Shown here: positions 16,374 through 24,480 of the stretch, piece by piece | Position numbering within the stretch: the stretch's first letter is position 1 | How the letters are laid out: every line of letters starts with the position of its first letter | Origin: Bacillota bacterium | Lineage (GTDB): Bacteria > Bacillota_I > Bacilli_A > RFN20 > CAG-826 | Direction of reading: 5' to 3' | NCBI GenBank assembly: GCA_030537155.1 | Contig: JAUNOH010000009.1 | Location: 3,844-45,176, forward strand | Length of the DNA stretch: 41,333 bases | Translations under genes and position numbers: made by a program | Notes under the pieces: generated by a model | What the model saw: only the letters and a program-made list of their open reading frames with translations | The model's database searches: none | What the model was told of the DNA's origin: nothing

Positions 16374-17652
16374 TGGCCTTCGCCCAATAGGATGATACCG
16401 CCGCCAGGGCTTTTTCGATAGCCTGCTCGCGGGCGTCTTTGGGAATATTTCCCAACACCGCCCAGTTGGCGTTCATGGGGGCAAAGCTATTCGGGGAGGC
16501 GTAGCAAAGATAGTCGATCAAGGCCCCGAACATCGTCTCGGTGGGCGTCGGGATAAATTCCTGTCCCTCTATTTTCCGCGCGGCGTTAATGGCGGCGATT
16601 ATCCCCATGCAGGATGATTCGACGTAGCCCTCGACGCCGGAAAGCTGCCCGGCCACAAAGATATTGGGGGCGTTTTTCAACGAGAGGTCGGGGTTCAAAG
16701 CCAAGGGGGCGTTGATGTAGGAATTGCGGTGCATCAACCCATAACGGATGAATTCGGCATTCTCCAATCCAGGAATCATCCGAAAAACCCTTTTTTGCTC
16801 GGGGTAGGTCAGATTGGTCTGGAAGCCGACGAGGTTATAGTAGTCACCGAGTTTGCTATCCTGCCTCAGCTGGCAGACGGCATAGGGCCTACTCCCATCG
16901 GGTCTCTCCAATCCCTTCGGCTTAAGCGGCCCATAACGGAGGGTATCCACTCCCCTGGAGGCGATGACCTCAATGGGGAGGCACGACTCGAAATAATGGG
17001 TGTCGAAGGAATGTAGCATCGCCTTCTCGGCATGCACCAACTCGTAGACGAAATTGACGTATTCATCCTTGGTGAATGGGCAGTTGATGTAGTCGGCATC
17101 CCCCTTGTCGTAACGGGATTTAAAATAAGCCTTCGAAAAGTCGATGGAATCTTTCCTGATAATGGGGGCGGAGGCATCGAAAAACGAGAGGTTATTCGCC
17201 CCGATTATCTTTGATAATTCCTCCATCAATTCGCCATTGGTCAAAGGACCGGTAGCTAAAATGGTGACCTCATCCTTTGGGAGCGATTTTACTTCCTCGT
17301 GGTGGATGTGGAGGTTGGGGAAAGATAGCAAATAGTCGGTGATCGATTTGGCGAATAAATCGCGGTCGACGCCCAAGGCGTTTCCAGAGGGGACTTCGCT
17401 TTTTTCGGCCGCCTCCATCGTAACAGAATCCATCCGCCGCATCTCCTCCTTCAGGAGCCCACAGGCGTTGGTAAGCTGTTTGTTTTTTAACGAATTCGAG
17501 CAGACCAGCTCCCCGAAATATCCGGTGTGATGGGCTTCATCGTCCACCTCGGGCCGGCGTTCGAAAAGATGGACTTCATATCCCCTCTTCAATAGATAGT
17601 TCATGGCCTCGGAGCCAGCCAATCCGGCCCCGATGACGTTTACTTTCTTCAT
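16363..17652 (-). CDS. trmFO: Methylenetetrahydrofolate-tRNA uracil-54 methyltransferase
   Basis: Folate- and FAD-dependent enzyme that makes ribothymidine at position 54 of tRNA, used in place of TrmA in many Gram-positives. The 429-aa protein opens with the FAD-binding VNVIGAGLAGSEA motif (GAGLAG at 8-13) and HLFERRP. Family marks include LVCSNSLKN, NALGVDR-like GNALGVDRDLF, YINCPFTKDEY and the C-terminal AGQLSGVEGYVESSCMG flavin-contact motif. It overlaps topA by 4 bases (ATGA) and xerC by 11, so the three are cotranscribed and coupled. Confidence 0.98.
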   Translation of the reverse strand: MKKVNVIGAGLAGSEAMNYLLKRGYEVHLFERRPEVDDEAHHTGYFGELVCSNSLKNKQLTNACGLLKEEMRRMDSVTMEAAEKSEVPSGNALGVDRDLFAKSITDYLLSFPNLHIHHEEVKSLPKDEVTILATGPLTNGELMEELSKIIGANNLSFFDASAPIIRKDSIDFSKAYFKSRYDKGDADYINCPFTKDEYVNFVYELVHAEKAMLHSFDTHYFESCLPIEVIASRGVDTLRYGPLKPKGLERPDGSRPYAVCQLRQDSKLGDYYNLVGFQTNLTYPEQKRVFRMIPGLENAEFIRYGLMHRNSYINAPLALNPDLSLKNAPNIFVAGQLSGVEGYVESSCMGIIAAINAARKIEGQEFIPTPTETMFGALIDYLCYASPNSFAPMNANWAVLGNIPKDAREQAIEKALAAVSSYWAKANGR

Positions 17653-19784
17653 TTATTTTCCGGGAGCGATTCGACGTGGCGGCACTTCGGGAAATTCGTG
17701 CAGCCGAGGAAACTCGTCCCCTTCTTGGATTTCTTGATGACCAGATGCCCATTCTTGCAGTCGGGGCAGGCTTTGACATAGTCAGCCTCAGTATAGGTGG
17801 CCTTCTTTTTGACGTAGGTCTTCTTGGCCGCGCCTTCCTCGGGCTTGATGTAACTGCAATGGGGATAGCCAGAGCAGCCGATGAAGCTCTTGCCACGGCG
17901 GTTCGTCTTTATGACCAAAGGCTTGCCACAGACCGGGCATAACTCGCCCGTTTCTTTCGGGGCTTCCTTCGGCTCGATCTTCTTATAGGTGCATGTTGGG
18001 AAATTAGAGCAGCCGATGAAGGTGCCGTAATTCGATTTCCTGATGACCAAAGGAGAGCCACAGACCGGGCATAATTCCCCAGTCTCGGTGGCTGGCGCCT
18101 TCTCCATCTCGGAGGAGGCTTTCTCGAACTTATTGATGAAGTCTCCATAAAAGCCATTCATGGCCTCGACGCGGGTGCACTCGCCAGAGGAGACTTGGTC
18201 GAGTTTCTTCTCCATGTTGGCGGTGTATTCGTAGTCGATGATCTCGGGGAAATGCTTCTCCAAAGCCACCGTGGTCTCGATGCCTTTTTCCGTCGGCGAC
18301 AAAACGCCGCCCTTGGAGGTGATGTAACCGGCCTTTTGGAGGGTTTGCAAAGTCGCGGCGTAGGTCGAGGGGCGTCCGATGCCCTTCTCCTCCATCAATT
18401 TGACGACTTTGGCCTCGGTGTAGGCGGCCGGTGGTTGGGTGAATTTCTGCTCGCCGGTTTTGCTTACGATGCGATAGGCCTTACCCTGCTCGATCTCCGG
18501 GAGGGTGGCCTCCTCATCGTCATCATATTGCCCATAAACCGCGGCATAGCCGGGGAAGAGGGTGCGGGAGCCGGTGAGGGTGAATTCCAATCCGTTCGTG
18601 GCGAAGACGACGCTGGTGGACTCGGTCTTTTTAGGGGCCATCAAAGAGGCCATCGCCCGATCGAAGATCAGGGTGTATAGCTTGGCCTCATCGGCGGTCA
18701 GATATTGCTTAACCTTTTCGGGCGTCCTTGATAAACCGGCCGTCGGGCGGATGGCCTCATGGGCGTCTTGGGAGAGGGCTCCCTTTTTGGCGGATTGCAC
18801 TTTGCCGAGATACTCCTCGCCGAAGGTCTCGGAGATGAAGCGCTTGGCATGCCTTTCATAATAAACGGGCGAGATCCTGGCCGAGTCGGTCCTCATGTAG
18901 GTGATCAAGCCGACGTGCTCGCCGGCGATCTCCAAACCCTCATATAGCTTCTGGGCCAAAGACTGGGTCTTCGAGGTCGAGAACTTAAAGCGGTTAAAGG
19001 CTTCCTGCTGCATGGTCGAGGTGGTGAAGGGAAGCTTGGGCGGAATCGTTTTCTTGCTCTTTTTTATTTCGATGGCATCGATCGTTTCGCCAAGTCTTGC
19101 CAACACTTTGTCCGCCTCTTCCTTCGAGGTGATTTTAACGGGTTTACCGTCAACTTTATTGAGGGCGGCCTTTATCTTTTTCCCGGCAATTTCCAGCTCG
19201 ATTTGGATGCTCCAGTATTCCTCTGGAACGAAGGCTTTCCTCTCGGCATCGTTATCGACGATCATCCTGAGGGTCACCGACTGAACGCGGCCTGCGCTTT
19301 TGGCGTGGATCTTCTTCTGTAATAGAGACGATAGCTTAAAGCCGATGATGCGGTCATACATGCGGCGGGTCTCCTGAGAATCGACGAGATTCTGATTGAT
19401 CTTCCCGGGGTGCTCTAAGGCCTCGGTGACCGCCGGCTTGGTGATTTCGTGGAACTGGAGGCGGGTGACGGTATCCTTATCCAGCTTCAAAACGTCGGCC
19501 AGATGCCAGGCGATGGCCTCCCCTTCCCTATCAGGGTCGGTGGCTAAGATTACTTCATCGGCCTTTTTGGCCTCGTTTTTCAATTTGGTGACGATTGCGC
19601 TCTTCTTGGGGTTGAACTCCCAGTCGGGCTTAAAGCCGTTATCGACGTCGATCCCAAGGCCCCCTTTCCCGTGTTTGGAGAGGTCGCGGATGTGACCCTG
19701 GGAGGCCAAAACCTCATAATCGCTCCCGAGGAATTTGGAGATGGTGGTGCATTTGCTTGGTGACTCGACGATGACTAACTTCAT
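17649..19784 (-). CDS. topA: DNA topoisomerase I
   Basis: Type IA topoisomerase that relaxes negative supercoils. 711 aa. The Toprim domain is N-terminal with DPDRE at 83-87; the active tyrosine is Y296 in GLITYMRTDSARIS. After the core come three four-cysteine zinc ribbons, each CPxC...GC..FPxC or YPHC, at about 573-600, 617-645 and 672-700. First gene of topA-trmFO-xerC. Its promoter has a consensus TTGACA, but the leader is only a few bases and no Shine-Dalgarno is visible. A CCCCGCGGGG palindrome lies between -35 and -10. Confidence 0.98.
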   Translation of the reverse strand: MKLVIVESPSKCTTISKFLGSDYEVLASQGHIRDLSKHGKGGLGIDVDNGFKPDWEFNPKKSAIVTKLKNEAKKADEVILATDPDREGEAIAWHLADVLKLDKDTVTRLQFHEITKPAVTEALEHPGKINQNLVDSQETRRMYDRIIGFKLSSLLQKKIHAKSAGRVQSVTLRMIVDNDAERKAFVPEEYWSIQIELEIAGKKIKAALNKVDGKPVKITSKEEADKVLARLGETIDAIEIKKSKKTIPPKLPFTTSTMQQEAFNRFKFSTSKTQSLAQKLYEGLEIAGEHVGLITYMRTDSARISPVYYERHAKRFISETFGEEYLGKVQSAKKGALSQDAHEAIRPTAGLSRTPEKVKQYLTADEAKLYTLIFDRAMASLMAPKKTESTSVVFATNGLEFTLTGSRTLFPGYAAVYGQYDDDEEATLPEIEQGKAYRIVSKTGEQKFTQPPAAYTEAKVVKLMEEKGIGRPSTYAATLQTLQKAGYITSKGGVLSPTEKGIETTVALEKHFPEIIDYEYTANMEKKLDQVSSGECTRVEAMNGFYGDFINKFEKASSEMEKAPATETGELCPVCGSPLVIRKSNYGTFIGCSNFPTCTYKKIEPKEAPKETGELCPVCGKPLVIKTNRRGKSFIGCSGYPHCSYIKPEEGAAKKTYVKKKATYTEADYVKACPDCKNGHLVIKKSKKGTSFLGCTNFPKCRHVESLPENK

Positions 19785-19796
19785 AAAAATCGCTCT

Positions 19797-19827
19797 AGTA
19801 TATAAGCCCTCCCCGCGGGGTTGTCAA
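19797..19827 (-). promoter_or_regulatory. topA promoter with spacer palindrome
   Basis: TTGACA (19822-19827) on the minus strand, then TATACT (19797-19802, 19-bp spacer) or TATATA (19799-19804, 17-bp spacer). The spacer contains CCCCGCGGGG (19811-19820), a perfect 10-bp palindrome that could bind a regulator. Predicted leader 5 to 9 bases. Confidence 0.7.
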
Positions 19828-19849
19828 ACTGATGAAAACGCTTCCCCAA

Positions 19850-19877
19850 CCCTATATAAATAAGGATATTTATAGGG
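19850..19877 (-). terminator. Possible terminator after dprA
   Basis: On the minus strand CCCTATAAATA and TATTTATATAGGG form an imperfect AU-rich hairpin with a two-base bulge. The following T-tract is weak, so termination is uncertain. Confidence 0.4.
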
Positions 19878-19893
19878 GCATCCGATAAAATTT

Positions 19894-20703
19894 TTACACC
19901 TCTTCCGACTCCGCTTCTTTGGGCTTGGCTATCGTGTGGCTGAGCATGGCATAGACGTCCTCGGCCTCCTCGATGAGGTAGGCCCCCTCCTTGATGAGGC
20001 GGTTATTGGTCTTATCCTCATAGGCCCGGAAAGGCAGGCAGCCGACCTCCCTCCCCAGGCAGAGGGCGATGTTGACGGTGATCATGGCCCCGCTCCTTCT
20101 TCCGGCCTCCCCTACCACCACCGCGTTGGCTAAGGCGGCGATGATTCTATTCCTCATCGGGAAGTTCGTGGCCTTGGGTGGCGTGTCATATGGATATTCG
20201 CTTAGCAATAACCCGTTATGGGCTATCTCCCTTTGCAGAGGCGAATTCCCCGATGGGTAATAGGTATCCAGCCCATTCCCGATGACGGCCACGGCCTTCT
20301 TATGGGCGATGGCCCCGCGGGCCGAGGCGGCATCGATCCCCTTGGCCAGGCCGGAGATGACGGAATAGCCATCCGCGGCCAATTGGGCCGATATCTCGGT
20401 GGCCTTCTTTACGCCATAGCTAGAGGCCTCCCGGCTCCCGACGTAGGCGATGCAGCGCCCATAATCGTCAAGAAGGGATAAATCACCGAGGTAATAAAGG
20501 ACATAAGGCGGATTGGATAGATGCTTCAGGCTCTGGGGATATTCTGGATCGATGATCGTCACCGCCTTACACCGCAGGGCCTTCACCCTATCCTCAGCTT
20601 GGCTCAAATCGAGGACCTTTCGGCTCTTTAGATGGGCGGTGATCTTGTCCCAATCGCCCTTACAAAGAAGCGAGATGTAGATCAAAAGTTCTCTGGCTTT
20701 CAT
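19894..20703 (-). CDS. dprA: DNA-processing protein DprA
   Basis: Binds incoming single-stranded DNA and loads RecA during natural transformation; also kept in non-competent bacteria. From the ATG used here it has 269 aa. The Rossmann-like fold is marked by YVGSREASSYG, SGLAKGIDAASARGA, AVIGNGLDTYYPSGN, FPMRNRIIAALA and VVVGEAGRRSGAMITV. The start is the ATG of MKARELL with GGAGG seven bases upstream; an in-frame codon at 20751 would read through the hairpin that holds this ribosome binding site. The C-terminal winged helix of long DprA proteins is absent. Between rnhB and topA, as in B. subtilis. Confidence 0.95.
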   Translation of the reverse strand: MKARELLIYISLLCKGDWDKITAHLKSRKVLDLSQAEDRVKALRCKAVTIIDPEYPQSLKHLSNPPYVLYYLGDLSLLDDYGRCIAYVGSREASSYGVKKATEISAQLAADGYSVISGLAKGIDAASARGAIAHKKAVAVIGNGLDTYYPSGNSPLQREIAHNGLLLSEYPYDTPPKATNFPMRNRIIAALANAVVVGEAGRRSGAMITVNIALCLGREVGCLPFRAYEDKTNNRLIKEGAYLIEEAEDVYAMLSHTIAKPKEAESEEV

Positions 20704-20731
20704 TAAAAACCCTCCACCTTTTAATGGAGGG
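20704..20731 (-). terminator. Terminator hairpin that contains the dprA ribosome binding site
   Basis: CCCTCCA and TGGAGGG form a perfect 7-bp stem (20710-20716 with 20725-20731), followed on the minus strand by TTTTTA and the dprA ATG. The GGAGG in the 3' arm is the dprA Shine-Dalgarno. The element can end rnhB transcripts and hide the dprA site on read-through RNA. Confidence 0.75.
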
Positions 20732-20757
20732 AAAAAGAGGATTCGCGTCAAAATTCG

Positions 20758-21378
20758 TCAAAAAAGTTTGAGCTGGGTCTGGTAGAACTTAGCCACCGGA
20801 GCAAAGCTTTTCCGATGGATTCCCTCGATGGGGCCATATTTTTCCAGTTCATCCAAATGAGCTTTGGTGCCATAGCCCTTATGGGAGGCGAAGCTATATT
20901 GGGGATAAGCCAAAGCGAGCTCATCCATATATTCGTCCCTCATCGTCTTGGCCAAGATGGAGGCGGCCGCGATGTTGAGGCATTTGGCATCGCCCTTGAT
21001 GATGGGGATGACCTTCACCGGCAGATCGTTTATCGGCATGGCGTCGCTCACGACGAGCTGATATGGGACCTTCAATTGGGAGAGGGCCAGCTTCATGGCG
21101 AGGCGGCTAGCCTCGTAGATGTTGATCTTGTCGATCGTCTCGGCATCGACCGAGGCGATGCCATAACTAAGGGCGTCCCTCTCGATGATCTCGAATAGTT
21201 TCTTTCTTTTGGAGGCTGATAGTTTCTTGGAGTCGTTTATCTCCTCGTTTTGATAGCCTTCCGGGAAGATGACGGCCGCGGCGAAAACCGGTCCGGCCAA
21301 AGGGCCCCTTCCGGCCTCGTCGCACCCGGCGATCGCGTGGATGTCCGAGGAATAATATTGGGTTTCGAAATCAAGCAT
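20758..21378 (-). CDS. rnhB: Ribonuclease HII
   Basis: Cleaves RNA in RNA-DNA hybrids and removes misincorporated ribonucleotides. The 206-aa protein shows IAGCDEAGRGPLAGPVFAAAV near the N-terminus (catalytic Asp-Glu), NDSKKLSASKR, YGIASVD and the KGDAKCLNIAAASILAKTMRDE stretch with further acidic residues. The HKGYGTKAHLDEL and GPIEGIHRKSFAPV motifs complete the family pattern. It overlaps the rbgA end by 8 bases and is followed by a hairpin that overlaps the dprA ribosome binding site. Confidence 0.98.
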   Translation of the reverse strand: MLDFETQYYSSDIHAIAGCDEAGRGPLAGPVFAAAVIFPEGYQNEEINDSKKLSASKRKKLFEIIERDALSYGIASVDAETIDKINIYEASRLAMKLALSQLKVPYQLVVSDAMPINDLPVKVIPIIKGDAKCLNIAAASILAKTMRDEYMDELALAYPQYSFASHKGYGTKAHLDELEKYGPIEGIHRKSFAPVAKFYQTQLKLF

Positions 21379-22237
21379 CTGGTTCCTCGAGGGAATATTC
21401 GCCCAAAAGCCCGTCTTTGAATTCCTTCACGAACAAATAGCAGGCCTTATCCAGGGAGGGCTCACCATTGATGAGTAGCCCCCTCCTTTTGGCGATGGAA
21501 AGCATGGCCTCCTCCAGGGGGAGGCAGGACACGTCATCTATCTCAAAGCGTTTCTTCAGGCAGGCGGGATAATGGGCCTGGAGATATTCATATAGCCTTT
21601 CGGCCAAAGTCACGGTCGGAAGGATATCCTCTTTCATCGTCCCCAATAGGGCCAAGATGACGTTAGTCCCCTCATCCCCATAATTCATCGGAAGGATCCC
21701 CGGGGTATCCAAAAGCAGGAAGTCCTCACTCACGCGAATCCACTGCTCGCTTCTGGTGAGCCCGGCCTTATTGGCGACCTTGGCTCTCCCTTTGCCCTTT
21801 AAAGAGTTGATAAAGGTCGATTTGCCGACGTTTGGAACCCCGATGACCATCAGCCTAAGGGGTTGCCTCTTCATGCCCAGCTTGGCCTCTTTCTCGCGTT
21901 TTTCCTTAAACAGGGGCTCAGCGGCCTTGCTAAGCCTATCCACGATTCTATCTTTCTTGAGGTTCCCGGATATCGTGGGGATACCCTGTTTATCGTAATA
22001 GGCGATCCAACGCTTGGTGACTTCCTTATCCGAATAATCGGACTTAGTTAATAGCAATAGGTGCTTCTTGTTTCCTATGATCCCGGCTAAGAAAGGGTTC
22101 CTGGTCGAATATGGGGCCCTGGAGTCCACCGCTTCCACGATCAAATCAACGAGCTTGACGTAGTTGACGATCTCGTTCTGGGCCTTCTTCATGTGGCCGG
22201 GGAAGTAATGGATGTTCTTCTCTTTGTCGTTCTTCAT
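21371..22237 (-). CDS. rbgA: Ribosome biogenesis GTPase RbgA (YlqF)
   Basis: GTPase needed for late 50S assembly, around L16 incorporation. 288 aa from the ATG used here. It is circularly permuted: G4 (TKSD, 64-67) precedes G1 (GVPNVGKST, 133-141) and G3 (DTPG, 177-180). The N-terminus HYFPGHMKKAQNEI is typical, and the C-terminal domain follows. The open frame extends upstream to 22660, but that part runs across the rplS terminator and gene and looks like no protein, so the ATG of MKNDKEKN is the start. It has its own TATAAT box and overlaps rnhB by 8 bases. Confidence 0.97.
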   Translation of the reverse strand: MKNDKEKNIHYFPGHMKKAQNEIVNYVKLVDLIVEAVDSRAPYSTRNPFLAGIIGNKKHLLLLTKSDYSDKEVTKRWIAYYDKQGIPTISGNLKKDRIVDRLSKAAEPLFKEKREKEAKLGMKRQPLRLMVIGVPNVGKSTFINSLKGKGRAKVANKAGLTRSEQWIRVSEDFLLLDTPGILPMNYGDEGTNVILALLGTMKEDILPTVTLAERLYEYLQAHYPACLKKRFEIDDVSCLPLEEAMLSIAKRRGLLINGEPSLDKACYLFVKEFKDGLLGEYSLEEPDA

Positions 22238-22283
22238 GGGATTAGGCCCTATTCCCTTAATAGGAATAAGGATGGACTCCGAA

Positions 22284-22289
22284 ATTATA
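22284..22289 (-). promoter_or_regulatory. rbgA promoter -10 box
   Basis: TATAAT on the minus strand just after the rplS terminator, 46 bases before the rbgA ATG. The leader can form TATTCC/GGAATA, a small hairpin next to the start. Confidence 0.55.
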
Positions 22290-22303
22290 GTCGATTGGGC
22301 TTT

Positions 22304-22338
22304 GGGGAAAAAGAAAGGCCCGCGTTGCTGCGGGCCTT
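22304..22338 (-). terminator. Terminator after rplS
   Basis: AAGGCCCGC and GCGGGCCTT form a perfect 9-bp stem with a 6-base loop, followed on the minus strand by TCTTTTTCCCC. Confidence 0.93.
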
Positions 22339-22361
22339 CGTCACTCGATTGCTGTATCGGC

Positions 22362-22709
22362 TTACTCGGCCGGCTTGATGCGGGCCGCTTTGCCTGAGAG
22401 CTTGCGAAGATAATGGATCCTGGCTCTCCTGACCTTACCGCGACGGACCACTTGGATCTTGGCGATGGCCGGGCTATTGACGGGGAAGGTTCTCTCCACA
22501 CCGATGCCCGAGGAGACTTTACGGACGGTGAAGGTCTCGCTGACCCCATGTCCGCGGCGCTGGATGACAACGCCCTCATAGACCTGGATACGCTCCTTCT
22601 TGTTCTCGACGATACGGACGGACACCGCGACGGTGTCTCCGGCGGAGAAGGAAGGAACATCCTTCTTAAGCTGACTGGCGGTGACTTCTTCGACTAGATT
22701 TAAGTTCAT
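22362..22709 (-). CDS. rplS: Ribosomal protein L19
   Basis: Large-subunit protein at the subunit interface. The 115-aa length is normal. Visible are the SH3-like core with [37 protein letters not shown] and [36 protein letters not shown] lies seven bases before the ATG. It has a structured leader and strong terminator, so it is expressed alone. In B. subtilis trmD directly precedes it on the same strand; here the rpsP-trmD block is inverted and a bPH gene lies between. Confidence 0.98.
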   Translation of the reverse strand: MNLNLVEEVTASQLKKDVPSFSAGDTVAVSVRIVENKKERIQVYEGVVIQRRGHGVSETFTVRKVSSGIGVERTFPVNSPAIAKIQVVRRGKVRRARIHYLRKLSGKAARIKPAE

Positions 22710-22808
22710 GTGTCTACCTCCTGTCTGAAATGGGTTCTCTTCAGGTTCAATGTCCGTGACGTGGATAGCGGAGCCTGCGTAGCGTCATTTGACGCGAGGC
22801 ATATCTTA
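22710..22808 (-). promoter_or_regulatory. rplS promoter and structured leader
   Basis: On the minus strand TAAGAT (-10, 22803-22808) with a weak TTGTGC 17 bp upstream. The leader then has GCCT...AGGC enclosing GCGTC-AAAT-GACGC, and nearer the gene CTGAA/TTCAG around the region before GGAGGT. Firmicutes L19 genes often carry an autoregulatory leader; identity here is unproven. Confidence 0.5.
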
Positions 22809-22859
22809 CCGATTTTGCCAAACCAGCACAAGCCCGGGTTTAAAATCACCTCCCATTAA

Positions 22860-23265
22860 GGGAGAAACTACACTAGTCAGAAATCAAAAAAGTAGCAAAT
22901 TGGATCCAATCCGAAAGTGTCAACTCATCAGAGCGAAAAATCGTCGTTTTTGATTAGCCCATATGGAAGCAACCCGCGATAAAAATGACTCAAAATTTTT
23001 AAAAATCCTAAAAATCGGTCAAAAATCAGAGTCGCAAGAATTACAGGTCTTTGCGAATAGTCGTTTTCGGTTTGTTGCAGATATCTACATCAATTCAAAA
23101 ACGAATAAATGATTACTCTGTAATCAAAATATTCCATTTTAAGTTCTGGTGGTTCTTGGTTACTGTTCGAATAATCAATCGAAATGTTGATATCTCTGAA
23201 GACGCTACGAGCATCAAAAAGTGACGAAATGGGTTTAAAGTTGGTGACGCGTTTGAAAGAGCCAC
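22860..23265. other. AT-rich stretch with no supported gene
   Basis: About 400 bp, clearly richer in A and T than the flanking genes. A frame of 68 codons on the minus strand (23113-23319) crosses the bPH terminator, resembles nothing I know and has no ribosome binding site. CTCCC/GGGAG at 22850-22864 forms a small hairpin without a good T-tract. The stretch adjoins the inversion breakpoint and may be a decayed insertion. Confidence 0.5.
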
Positions 23266-23299
23266 AAAAAAAGATCCCCCAATATTTTTAGGAGATCTT
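23266..23299 (-). terminator. Terminator after bPH gene
   Basis: AAGATCTCC pairs with GGGGATCTT (one G-U) around an A/T loop. On the minus strand a run of seven T follows, partly within the stem end. Confidence 0.88.
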
Positions 23300-23321
23300 A
23301 ATCCAAACAATTTTGCCAAAT

Positions 23322-23900
23322 TTACCGGCCGTCTTTTCCTTCGTTAACCGCCTTTTTGATGATCTTCAGATTGTTGTAGGGATCGTCGATGCAACTGAAG
23401 ACAAACGGGGATCCTCCCTGGGCCCCAGAGGCCACTATCGGGGAGGAGGCAGAGCCGAATGTGATGCTCCCCGTATTGGTCCTGAGCAGCTTATCCAAGA
23501 AGCCGACTTTGACGTCCATCGCGGCCAGGAAATCGTAATCCAAAGTCCGATAATCGACTCCGATAATCCCGGTTCTAATGAGGATCCTCTTGTCGGTATA
23601 GGCATAGAAGCTGTGCTTATAAAGAAGGGCGAAGACGACGATCATCACCACCGCAAAAACGACATATAAGCCGGCAGCAATCCCCGCGACAAGAAACCTT
23701 ATAAACTCCGAGACCTCGGGATCTGATGGGGTGGTAGCCAGCCAAACCGCGATGAAGCCTCCATAGAAGAGTAGACCGCCGATGCACCAGAAGAGGCATC
23801 CGCCAATGAGACGTTTCCGGTTAGGTTTAAAGCCACCGAGGACTCTCTCCCCTTCATCAAGAATAGGGGTAAAGACCTTTTGATAATCAATGTTTTCCAT
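23322..23900 (-). CDS. bPH_2-domain membrane protein
   Basis: Function unknown. The 192-aa protein has two hydrophobic segments (about 31-55 and 66-93) followed by a bacterial pleckstrin-homology-like domain (bPH_2, formerly DUF304). That domain has YAYTDKRILIRTGIIGVDYRTLDYDFLAAMDVKVGFLDKLLRTNTGSITFGSA, a typical run for the family; I quote it here only as segments YTDKRILIRTG and NTGSITF. Transcribed alone from a well-formed promoter 6 bases before the ATG, with no Shine-Dalgarno. It sits at one breakpoint of the inverted rpsP-trmD block and is not part of the B. subtilis neighbourhood. Confidence 0.85.
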   Translation of the reverse strand: MENIDYQKVFTPILDEGERVLGGFKPNRKRLIGGCLFWCIGGLLFYGGFIAVWLATTPSDPEVSEFIRFLVAGIAAGLYVVFAVVMIVVFALLYKHSFYAYTDKRILIRTGIIGVDYRTLDYDFLAAMDVKVGFLDKLLRTNTGSITFGSASSPIVASGAQGGSPFVFSCIDDPYNNLKIIKKAVNEGKDGR

Positions 23901-23906
23901 AGCTCG

Positions 23907-23935
23907 AGTATATAGGGAGCCCTTCTAGGAGACAA
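23907..23935 (-). promoter_or_regulatory. bPH gene promoter, leaderless type
   Basis: TTGTCT (23930-23935), 17 bp, TATACT (23907-23912) on the minus strand, then only six bases (CGAGCT) to the ATG. The clearest leaderless promoter in the window, since both boxes and spacing are good. Confidence 0.8.
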
Positions 23936-23966
23936 ATCAATTAAGCGTTAGGCGGGTTCTCACCTA

Positions 23967-24030
23967 CCACAAAGTTCTTTGTCAAAATGCCACAAAGTTC
24001 TTTGCCAAAATGCCACAAAATTCTTTGGCG
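23967..24030. repeat. 23-bp tandem repeat, nearly three copies
   Basis: Units start at 23967, 23990 and 24013; the third is partial. The first two differ at one base. Each contains CAAAG-TT-CTTTG, a short dyad, then CAAAATG. The array lies between the divergent bPH and rpsP promoters. It shares period and a CAAAGTT core with the repeat at 1-40. Multiple 20-25 bp repeats are a feature of IS21-type ends; they could instead be protein-binding sites. Confidence 0.85.
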
Positions 24031-24118
24031 ATATTTTAAAATCCTGATCCAGTCTCAGTTTTAATCAATAGATTTCGGGGCATGGAATACCTACTTTTGA
24101 AATGTTAAGTATTTTTAC

Positions 24119-24148
24119 TTGACACCCCTATTCAAACGATATTAATAT
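24119..24148 (+). promoter_or_regulatory. rpsP operon promoter
   Basis: Consensus TTGACA at 24119-24124, then TATTAATAT around 24140-24148 (TAATAT at 18 bp, TTAATA at 17 bp). AAAGGAG at 24161-24167 stands eight bases before the rpsP ATG. Confidence 0.8.
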
Positions 24149-24175
24149 CTTGCCCGTAAAAAAGGAGAAACAACC

Positions 24176-24478
24176 ATGTCCGTTAAAATCAGGTTAACCC
24201 GCATCGGCCGCCACAAGGACCCCTTCTACAGGATCGTCGCCGCCGATAGCCGCTTCGCCAGGGATGGCCGCTATATCGAGCAGATCGGCACCTTCGATCC
24301 CTCCGTCAAGGAGAATGGCGCCAACATCAACGAGGAATTAGCCCTCAAGTGGCTCAACCTCGGTGCCCAGCCCAGCGATTCCGTCCGCACCCTCTTCTCC
24401 CAGAAAGGCATCATGAGCAAATATGCCGAGAGCAAGGTGAAGAAGGGTTCTAAGAAGACCACCAAGGAAGCCAAATAA
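24176..24478 (+). CDS. rpsP: Ribosomal protein S16
   Basis: Small-subunit assembly protein, 100 aa, normal length. It begins [19 protein letters not shown] and contains [18 protein letters not shown] and the [19 protein letters not shown] segment, with a Lys-rich tail. First gene of rpsP-khpA-rimM-trmD, with a textbook ribosome binding site. This block is on the plus strand, opposite to ffh and rplS, its neighbours in B. subtilis, where all are co-directional. Confidence 0.98.
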   Translation: MSVKIRLTRIGRHKDPFYRIVAADSRFARDGRYIEQIGTFDPSVKENGANINEELALKWLNLGAQPSDSVRTLFSQKGIMSKYAESKVKKGSKKTTKEAK

Positions 24479-24480
24479 CG

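Noticed and set aside
22238..22660. Upstream extension of rbgA by 141 codons
   Set aside because: Ser/Arg/Pro-rich shadow of rplS in another frame; it crosses the rplS terminator.
23113..23319. Minus-strand frame of 68 codons after the bPH gene
   Set aside because: It begins inside the bPH terminator region, has no ribosome binding site and no recognisable motif.
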